Below are positions 1 through 4,660 of a stretch of 5,290 nucleotides of DNA, piece by piece; positions within the stretch are counted from its first letter, which is position 1, and the number at the start of each line of letters is the position of its first letter. The stretch covers positions 1 to 5,290 of the forward strand of contig JAUUVE010000192.1 of assembly GCA_030589715.1 (NCBI GenBank), written 5' to 3'. Position numbers and translations under genes: made by a program. A model generated the notes under the pieces. That model was not told the origin of the DNA, did not search any database, and worked only from the letters and a program-made list of their open reading frames with translations. Origin of the DNA: Desulfobacteraceae bacterium (lineage in GTDB: Bacteria > Desulfobacterota > DSM-4660 > Desulfatiglandales > Desulfatiglandaceae).

Positions 1-60
1 AATTATAGAGACTCAAATTTAGGAATCCGGCATGGGTTTTAATATGTTTCAATCGTGTCG

Positions 61-102
61 CGCCAGGGCGGGCTTGAACCCTGTCGAAGATCCCGCTGGG
101 CG
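61..102. repeat. GC-rich imperfect hairpin, REP-like
   Basis: CGCC at 61-64 pairs with GGCG at 99-102, A65 with T97, and GCGGG at 68-72 with CCCGC at 92-96. This gives about ten base pairs with small bulges (GG at 66-67 and G98) around a 19-base loop. It is a GC-rich island in otherwise AT-rich DNA. No T-run follows on either strand, so it does not look like an intrinsic terminator. It resembles a REP-type intergenic palindrome, but family membership is inferred only from shape. Confidence 0.45.
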
Positions 103-204
103 GGGAACCTGGAACCGATCACTTTAGTACCTTATAACCAAATTTGCGCTCAAAACGAGCAGAAAATGTTCCAGAATATCCTGGATTTTGCGCTTATGAA
201 TCAA

Positions 205-296
205 TTTAGGAATTCAGGGATTTAGGAATTGAGGGATTCGATTGACGCGATTGTCTTCAATTCCTTAATTCCTCAATTCGCAATTCCCCAATTCCG
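205..296. repeat. Octamer-repeat inverted repeat (GGAATTGA-like units)
   Basis: The left arm has units starting GGAATT or GGGATT at 209, 217, 225 and 233, exactly eight bases apart. Positions 205-220 and 221-236 are therefore a 16-base tandem repeat with 15 of 16 identical. The right arm carries the same octamer in opposite orientation, with AATTCC or AATTCG starting at 259, 267, 275, 282 and 290. The arms can pair through most of their length around a spacer at about 241-254, which holds a direct repeat of CGATTG (239-244 and 248-253). The structure is seen directly. That it belongs to a dispersed repeat family is inference. A further TTTAGGAAT copy lies at 18-26. Confidence 0.7.
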
Positions 297-417
297 GCTT
301 GTCTGGGTTAGGTAATAATAACTCGGAATCATCCTCCATTAAGAACATCAAAAAGCTATCCGTTCACAGGCCATTTCATTGTGCTCTGATGTTTGTCAAT
401 ATCCATATGACAACAGG

Positions 418-688
418 GAGTAATGGAGATGGAGTGATGGAATATTGGCCTTTTTCTGAAATAAGAAGCTTTTCACTACACGGGGTAGTTGGGTTACTCC
501 AATCGCTCACTTTTTTCAAGACCTCAAAGCGATGCAATCTGTCTGGCTCCAAGCTGGCATGAAAATATATTCAGGCCTTGTAACTCAGTTTCAGTCTTTT
601 CTATCAACCCATCACTCCATCACTTTCTCCGAGCCGGAGGGTGTACGAGCCGGAGGCCAGTACTCCAACACTCCGTGAACGGTTACTC
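418..688. repeat. Inverted repeat pair, arms 418-450 and 655-688
   Basis: Positions 431-450 match the reverse complement of 655-674 at 17 of 20 bases. The match continues outward after a short diverged stretch as GAGTAA at 418-423 against TTACTC at 683-688. A second inverted match shares the left arm: the 13 bases 428-440 are exactly complementary to 609-621 (core ATGGAGTGATGG). The 204 bases between the main arms encode nothing recognisable and no transposase. The arrangement could be a small non-autonomous element with degenerate terminal inverted repeats, or independent copies of a dispersed repeat in opposite orientation. No convincing target-site duplication was seen at the ends. Confidence 0.5.
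630..661. repeat. Direct repeat, 11 bases, 16-base period
   Basis: CGAGCCGGAGG occurs at 630-640 and again at 646-656, the copies starting 16 bases apart. It is GC-rich compared with the surrounding sequence and sits between the two right-hand inverted repeat copies (609-621 and 655-674). No function can be assigned; a local slippage duplication is the simplest reading. Confidence 0.5.
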
Positions 689-732
689 AAAAAGAATGGG
701 ATTTTTTTAACAAACCCCCCCTCTAATGTCAA

Positions 733-756
733 CATACGAATGGAACATCACGTATG
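733..756 (-). terminator. Stem-loop just 3' of the radical SAM gene
   Basis: CATACG at 733-738 pairs perfectly with CGTATG at 751-756. Inside the loop ATG at 740-742 can pair with CAT at 746-748. The structure begins nine bases after the stop codon of the minus-strand gene, where a 3' hairpin is expected. On that strand no U-run directly follows the stem (the next bases read TTGACATTAG), so it is not a canonical rho-independent terminator. It may stabilise the 3' end of the message or be a weak terminator. The stem is seen; the role is inferred. Confidence 0.3.
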
Positions 757-765
757 GAGTCCTTA

Positions 766-1713
766 TTACCTGAAGGGCTCTGCCTGCCGAAAATCGGGCA
801 GAAACGGAGAAGCCCCCTGACCGTCCTTGGGAGTCTTTTCAGGAAACTGGATAAAGAGATGCTCGAAACCAAGCTCCCTTGCGTGGGTGTAGACCCTCGT
901 AAATTCCTCCTCGGCGAGTGATCGATTCAATGCCTCGTCCTCCTGATGCAAAACCGGATGGTATTGCGACATAAGACTAAGAGGAAGCCCCCTGCCAAAT
1001 TCCACAAAAAGGCCTGTCAGGGCATTGATTGAATTGTCAATATTTCCCGGTAGGATTAGGTGTCTGACCAAGACGCCTTTCCTGGCAAGCTCACTGCCCG
1101 TCAAACAAGAATCGAGAAAGCCTTTCTGTCTAATCATCTCTGCAATCGCCCCAAGGGCCACCTTTGGATAGTCCGGGCACCTTGAGAGGCTTGCCGCCAG
1201 GGGTGAATCAGAATATTTGTAGTCGGGAAGGTATATATCAGAGTGTTCTTCAGCCAGCTTTAGCATCTCCACGGACTGGTACCCGGAGAGATTATAAACC
1301 ATAGGGAGATTGAGGCCCTTTTTTCTCAACATAGAGACAAGCCGGAACACGTGGGGAAAGAAATGGTCAGGTGTTACAAGATTGATATTGTGGACATGAT
1401 ATCGCTTAACCATCTTGAGCACTCCTTCAACCAGCTCGCCTAAACTTGTTCTCATGCCAAGCCCCCCACGTGAAATCTGATAATTCTGGCAGAAGGAGCA
1501 TCTAAGGGTACACCCGGCGAAGAAGACCGTGCCTGAACCATCCTTGCCCGTGATCGGGGGCTCTTCCCCAAAATGGGGCCCCACATACGCGACCCGCACT
1601 TGATCCCATTCCCCGCAAAACCCTGGTTGTGTCTTCCCATCTCCCCTAGACCTGGAGACACCACAGTTACGGGGACAAAGGATGCAGCTTTTATAAAATC
1701 TCAGCAGGTCCAT
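766..1713 (-). CDS. Radical SAM protein, PflX-like (pyruvate formate-lyase activase homologue)
   Basis: This 315-residue protein is a cytosolic radical SAM iron-sulfur enzyme of the group called PflX (COG1313), related to glycyl-radical-enzyme activases. The [4Fe-4S] cluster motif CxxxCxxC is C68, C72 and C75, inside FAGCTLRCSFCQNY. An N-terminal cysteine set (C10, C13, C17, C33) is usual for this group and may bind another metal or cluster. Other family-like blocks are HFGEEPPITGKDGSG (47-61), NINLVTPDHFFP, YNLSGYQS, DIYLPDYKYSD, LVRHLILPGN and MSQYHPV. Length fits the family's roughly 300 residues. ATG 1711-1713 is the only reasonable start, since an in-frame TGA lies at 1729-1731, yet no Shine-Dalgarno sequence precedes it. 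No glycyl radical enzyme gene lies beside it, so the target is unknown; true pyruvate formate-lyase activation is not supported. It appears to be a single-gene unit, divergent from the flavoprotein gene. Confidence 0.93.
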   Translation of the reverse strand: MDLLRFYKSCILCPRNCGVSRSRGDGKTQPGFCGEWDQVRVAYVGPHFGEEPPITGKDGSGTVFFAGCTLRCSFCQNYQISRGGLGMRTSLGELVEGVLKMVKRYHVHNINLVTPDHFFPHVFRLVSMLRKKGLNLPMVYNLSGYQSVEMLKLAEEHSDIYLPDYKYSDSPLAASLSRCPDYPKVALGAIAEMIRQKGFLDSCLTGSELARKGVLVRHLILPGNIDNSINALTGLFVEFGRGLPLSLMSQYHPVLHQEDEALNRSLAEEEFTRVYTHARELGFEHLFIQFPEKTPKDGQGASPFLPDFRQAEPFR

Positions 1714-1791
1714 AACACGGACACAATATCATTTGAATCCTCTGTGAGCAAGATCCATGGTACCTCCCTGTGGCCACCAACGGTCACCCAT

Positions 1792-1820
1792 TTGACTTTA
1801 AGAAACAACCGTTCTAGTAT
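1792..1820 (+). promoter_or_regulatory. Candidate sigma-70 promoter P1 for the flavoprotein gene
   Basis: TTGACT at 1792-1797 matches the -35 consensus at five of six positions. TAGTAT at 1815-1820 matches the -10 consensus at four of six. The spacer is the optimal 17 bases. Transcription would start near 1827, leaving a leader of about 170 bases before ATG 1997. No riboswitch-like fold was recognised in that leader. Confidence 0.4.
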
Positions 1821-1851
1821 TCCGCCTAACTTATGCCTACTGCATTTACCC

Positions 1852-1885
1852 TGGCAAATTTGTCCAAGGATAAGTATGGGATAAT
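1852..1885 (+). promoter_or_regulatory. Candidate extended -10 promoter P2 with near-palindrome at its -35 region
   Basis: TG at 1877-1878, one base, then GATAAT at 1880-1885 forms an extended -10 element with five of six matches. No good -35 box lies at the normal distance. Instead that place is occupied by a near-palindrome at 1852-1866: TGG and CCA flank the perfect eight-base palindrome CAAATTTG (1855-1862). The layout would fit a regulator-controlled promoter about 105 bases upstream of the flavoprotein start. The sequence elements are seen; their use is inferred. Confidence 0.28.
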
Positions 1886-1983
1886 GGAAAACAAAATACT
1901 GATGGTCCAGAGAAAAGGCTAGGTATAGGTTACAGCCAATAGCCAACATTCTTCTTTAACTTAATCGAATTACGATGCAGCGG

Positions 1984-1990
1984 AAAGGAG
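1984..1990 (+). promoter_or_regulatory. Ribosome binding site of the flavoprotein gene
   Basis: AAAGGAG lies six bases upstream of ATG 1997-1999. It is a strong Shine-Dalgarno match at normal spacing and fixes this start. Confidence 0.85.
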
Positions 1991-1996
1991 CGTTTT

Positions 1997-3151
1997 ATGG
2001 GAAAGAGAATACTCAGAACCAAACTTTGTGACATGTTGGGGATTGAATACCCGATCCTGAGTGCCGGGATGGGGCCCACTTTGATCGGGGAGACCACCGG
2101 GGCACCGGTGGAACTGGTCGTGGCCGTCTCCGAGGCAGGAGGGCTAGGGGTCCTCGGTGGAAGCGGTTTTACGGTCGATGAGCTTCGGGATGCCATTCGG
2201 GAAATTAAGGCACTGACGGACAAACCATACGGGGTTGATCTCCTCCTGCCCAAACGCCTGGCCACTCGCGTAGGCATGGAGCCGGGGGGGGCTACGGAAT
2301 TGCCCCTCAGCCAGGTCCTGGAAATGCTACCCAAGCCTCATCTTGAGTGGATCAAGAAGGTGAAGGAGGAATTGGAACTCCCGGACACGGACGTCATATT
2401 GAAATTGAATACCACCACCATGCTCCCCCAGGAGTCTATCAAGGTATGTATCGAGGAGAGGGTGCCCCTCTTTTGCGCGGGCCTTGGAAATCCGGGGTTT
2501 ATGGTCGAGGACGCCCATGCCGTGGGAATGAAAGTGCTCGGGATTACAGGGAATGTAAAAAATGGCCGTCGCATAGCCGAGTCAGGTGTGGATCTGCTGG
2601 TGGCCCAGGGGCACGAGGGAGGTGGACACACGGGAAGGATCGGAACCATGGCCTTACTGCCCCAGGTTATCGACGTGGCGTCCCCCGTGCCGGTTTTAGC
2701 CGCCGGCGGCATCGGGGACGGCCGGGGCTTTGCAGCGTCATTGGCCATGGGCTGCGTGGGCGTCTGGGTGGGCACGCGTTTTCTGGCCACGGACGAGGCG
2801 GGTGCTCTGGATACCAATAAACAGCGCATCCTTGAGTCCACTGACGAAGACACGCGTGTCAGTACGGCTTACACGGGTAAAACCTTGCGAGCAAGCTTAA
2901 ATAAATTCCATCGGCTCTGGGACGAATCAGGGCTTGATCCCATCCCTTTCCCGAACCAGGTCCTGATCTCCTCTGCGCTCCTTTGGAGCTTTCTTGAGGC
3001 GAATAAGCCCGATTACGTGGGTGGCCTTGCAGGCCAGATCTCGGGGCTTATCCAGGATATCAAACCTGCCCGACAGGTCCTGGAAGAGATGGTGGAAGAG
3101 GCCGTGGATATCCTCACCAGGAAGCTACCGGAAGACGTGGTTGCCAGATAG
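1997..3151 (+). CDS. Nitronate monooxygenase / 2-nitropropane dioxygenase family flavoprotein
   Basis: This 384-residue protein should be a cytosolic FMN-binding TIM-barrel enzyme of the NMO family, which also includes FabK-type enoyl-ACP reductases. Visible family blocks are SAGMG (22-26), EAGGLGVLG (46-54), YGVDLLLP (78-85), CAGLGNP (160-166), AQGHEGGGHTG (203-213, with H211 at the place of the catalytic histidine), AAGGIGDGRG (235-244, FMN phosphate binding) and GTRFLAT (259-265). A segment of about 50 residues (86-135) between YGVDLLLP and the next strand makes it longer than short NMOs of about 320-350 residues; such long forms exist in the family. The start has a strong ribosome binding site. 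Family members oxidise nitronates using oxygen, but the substrate here is unknown and the neighbouring genes suggest an anaerobe, so another flavin redox reaction is possible. An eight-G run at 2284-2291 leaves the frame intact. It is transcribed alone and converges on the acyl-CoA synthetase gene. Confidence 0.92.
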   Translation: MGKRILRTKLCDMLGIEYPILSAGMGPTLIGETTGAPVELVVAVSEAGGLGVLGGSGFTVDELRDAIREIKALTDKPYGVDLLLPKRLATRVGMEPGGATELPLSQVLEMLPKPHLEWIKKVKEELELPDTDVILKLNTTTMLPQESIKVCIEERVPLFCAGLGNPGFMVEDAHAVGMKVLGITGNVKNGRRIAESGVDLLVAQGHEGGGHTGRIGTMALLPQVIDVASPVPVLAAGGIGDGRGFAASLAMGCVGVWVGTRFLATDEAGALDTNKQRILESTDEDTRVSTAYTGKTLRASLNKFHRLWDESGLDPIPFPNQVLISSALLWSFLEANKPDYVGGLAGQISGLIQDIKPARQVLEEMVEEAVDILTRKLPEDVVAR

Positions 3152-3182
3152 CAAGGCCTAAGACCTGACTTCCTGAGATGCT
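3152..3182. other. Very short gap between convergent genes
   Basis: Only 31 bases separate the stop of the flavoprotein gene (TAG 3149-3151) from the stop of the acyl-CoA synthetase gene (3183-3185). CAAGGC at 3152-3157 could pair with GCCTTG at 3193-3198, but the loop is 35 bases and no T-run follows on either strand. CTAAGACC is present twice, at 3158-3165 and 3183-3190. No intrinsic terminator is visible, so transcripts may overlap at their 3' ends or end by Rho. Confidence 0.5.
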
Positions 3183-4622
3183 CTAAGACCCAGCCTTGGC
3201 ACTCCCTACCTGTTGTGACCAGCGGAAAAGGTGTGCCAGGGCCCTTGCTGCCCTCTTGAGCGAAGGGAAGGCCGGGATCCCGGCCACACAAAACTGTCTC
3301 CTTCTGACGGCCCCCTCCCGGGCCAGCTCCGGGTCCCCACCATCGGAGTCCACCGTAAACACTGTTGGTTTCTTGTCCCGTCTCCCTTTCAGGTATTTGA
3401 TTATCTCCGGCGTTGAGTCCGGCAAATCGGGAAGATGGAATGCCTTTCTGGCAATGAGACGATCTACGATGACCATGGAAATATTGGGGTCCCCGTACCC
3501 TAGTTCCAAGATCTCTGCCAGATACTCAGGATCCTGGAACACCCTGAACATATCCAGGGGATTTCCCGCGATAGAGCCTGCGATGGGTATGCTCTTTCGG
3601 AGTTTGTCCATGGTGCCATCAGACAGCCGGGGGACATCAAGCCCTTCCCGTATGCATGCATCGCTGTATGCCACACTATTTCCACCTCCACCGCCCACCA
3701 GAAAGACGCCCTTCCCTTTCGGCGGAGCAAGTAGGGCCAGGGCTATTATGGTGTCTACCCACTCATCCATTGAGCGCACCCGGATGACCCCCGTCTGACG
3801 GAAAAAGCCCTCCCAAACACTGTTCTCTCCGGACATGGCCCCCGTATGCGCGGCCGCGGTAGCGGCCCCGGCTTCGCTCTCGCCCCCCTTCCAGAGGATA
3901 ATGGGCGTTTTTCTCGCCACCTCTCTTGCGAGACGGAAGAACTCGCGGCCATCCTGTACGCTCTCCAGATACATGGCGATCACCTGTATATCCTTGTCTT
4001 CCGCCATAAACTCAAGATAATCGCTACTGTCCAGAACCGCCCCGTTTCCGAAACTCACCGCCTTATTGGTGCCGATTCCGAGGGAGCAGGTATATTCGGT
4101 AAGGCGCTGTGTGATGCCCCCGCTCTGGGAGATAATGCCGAGCGGGCCATCTATCCCGGGTATCGCGCCCCATGCAGTGACACGGGAGGAGGGACAATAG
4201 GATCCCATACAGTTGGGGCCTATGACCCTCAAACCCCTTTCCCTGGAAATAAAGATTATCTCTTCTTCGAGTCTTTTCCCTTCTGACGTTCCTGTTTCAT
4301 TAAAACCGGAGGTAAGGATGTGAATGTGCGTCAGCCCGATACTAGCGCATTCTTCGAGGATGGACGGGACCAGCCTTGCACCCACAGCCACGATGGCCAG
4401 ATCAGGCACCTCGGGGAGTGATGAAAGATCCGGGTAGGCCCTGAGCCCCTGGATCTCTTGGCCTTTCGGGTTGATTGGATAGAGGTTCCCGGAAAAGTTG
4501 CTCTCCAGAAGTTTTTTCAAAAAGCTCATCCCGCCAAACCGATATCCCCCCCTTGGAACACCAACAATGGCTATGCTACCGGGGTTGAAGAATGGCCCCA
4601 AGTCGCTCTTGTTCAAACCCAT
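3183..4622 (-). CDS. Acyl-CoA synthetase (NDP-forming), alpha subunit
   Basis: This 479-residue protein matches the alpha subunit of ADP-forming acetate/acyl-CoA synthetase, which interconverts acyl-CoA, ADP and phosphate with acid, CoA and ATP in the cytosol. Domains in order are a Rossmann-type CoA-binding domain (about 8-140; IAIVGVPRGG, YPINPK, GPNCMG), a first ligase-CoA domain (about 155-295; ISQSGG at 164-169, SFGNGA at 190-195), and a second (about 303-450; GGGGGNS at 310-316, NPLDM at 354-358). H259 in AAHTGAMSGE is the expected phosphohistidine. The length fits a stand-alone alpha subunit of about 460 residues. The ATP-grasp beta subunit is not fused and not present in the window; the convergent neighbour rules it out directly downstream. 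ATG 4620-4622 has a good ribosome binding site. It lies 38 bases downstream of the ferredoxin-like gene, so co-transcription is likely. Substrate cannot be predicted; protein acetyltransferase-type homologues share these domains but usually carry an extra GNAT domain, absent here. Confidence 0.9.
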   Translation of the reverse strand: MGLNKSDLGPFFNPGSIAIVGVPRGGYRFGGMSFLKKLLESNFSGNLYPINPKGQEIQGLRAYPDLSSLPEVPDLAIVAVGARLVPSILEECASIGLTHIHILTSGFNETGTSEGKRLEEEIIFISRERGLRVIGPNCMGSYCPSSRVTAWGAIPGIDGPLGIISQSGGITQRLTEYTCSLGIGTNKAVSFGNGAVLDSSDYLEFMAEDKDIQVIAMYLESVQDGREFFRLAREVARKTPIILWKGGESEAGAATAAAHTGAMSGENSVWEGFFRQTGVIRVRSMDEWVDTIIALALLAPPKGKGVFLVGGGGGNSVAYSDACIREGLDVPRLSDGTMDKLRKSIPIAGSIAGNPLDMFRVFQDPEYLAEILELGYGDPNISMVIVDRLIARKAFHLPDLPDSTPEIIKYLKGRRDKKPTVFTVDSDGGDPELAREGAVRRRQFCVAGIPAFPSLKRAARALAHLFRWSQQVGSAKAGS

Positions 4623-4629
4623 AAGCCAG

Positions 4630-4635
4630 CTCTCC
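4630..4635 (-). promoter_or_regulatory. Ribosome binding site of the acyl-CoA synthetase gene
   Basis: On the minus strand GGAGAG lies seven bases upstream of the ATG at 4620-4622, inside the 38-base gap after the ferredoxin-like gene. It supports this start and independent re-initiation within a shared message. Confidence 0.75.
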
Positions 4636-4660
4636 GCCGTATCACCCCACAGGTAACCAT

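Larger units (their letters stand above)
1..765. other. Long gene-free, repeat-rich intergenic region
   Basis: No convincing gene is visible on either strand. The short open frames here (for example 299-562 and 489-710, plus) lack a clear ribosome binding site, show no recognisable domain and run through repeats. The region is AT-richer than the genes to its right. It contains a GC-rich hairpin, an octamer-repeat hairpin, an inverted repeat pair and a short direct repeat, each listed separately. It also has a run of seven T (702-708) and a run of seven C (715-721) close to the end of the radical SAM gene. No tRNA, CRISPR array or transposase fragment was seen. It could be a site where repetitive elements accumulate between transcription units, or the remains of a lost gene. 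The absence of a gene is more certain than the origin of the repeats. Confidence 0.7.
1714..1996. promoter_or_regulatory. Divergent intergenic region
   Basis: This stretch separates the start codons of the radical SAM gene (minus) and the flavoprotein gene (plus), so promoters for both should lie here. Two plus-strand promoter candidates and a near-palindrome are described separately. For the minus strand no convincing -35/-10 pair was found. Frames crossing the region (1701-1949 minus, 1573-1884 plus) have no recognisable product. The 8-base palindrome GTGGCCAC at 1770-1777 lies 14 bases upstream of the first candidate -35 box and could be coincidental. Confidence 0.6.

Noticed and set aside
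66..90. Minus-strand GGTTCAAGCCC, resembling a tRNA T-loop
   Set aside because: The flanking bases do not form the five-pair T stem, and no anticodon or acceptor stem could be placed around it.
205..296. CRISPR array from regularly spaced repeats
   Set aside because: Units are eight bases with no unique spacers of 30 bases or so, and they occur in both orientations.
671..708. Run of seven T at 702-708 as a plus-strand intrinsic terminator
   Set aside because: No stable stem precedes it; the only nearby inverted repeat (CCGT/ACGG at 673-682) has a two-base loop.
299..710. Two overlapping plus-strand open frames of 87 and 73 codons (299-562 and 489-710)
   Set aside because: No Shine-Dalgarno sequence, no domain, low-complexity composition, and both run through repeat sequence.
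2338..2853. Long open frames on other strands or frames inside the flavoprotein gene (2338-2853 minus, 2347-2820 plus)
   Set aside because: The product has no family resemblance, and the true frame is fixed by conserved NMO motifs; these are shadows of GC-rich coding DNA.
3196..3798. 200-codon plus-strand open frame antisense to the acyl-CoA synthetase gene, plus a similar one at 3846-4286
   Set aside because: The minus-strand frame carries all conserved synthetase motifs; the antisense products show only compositional bias.
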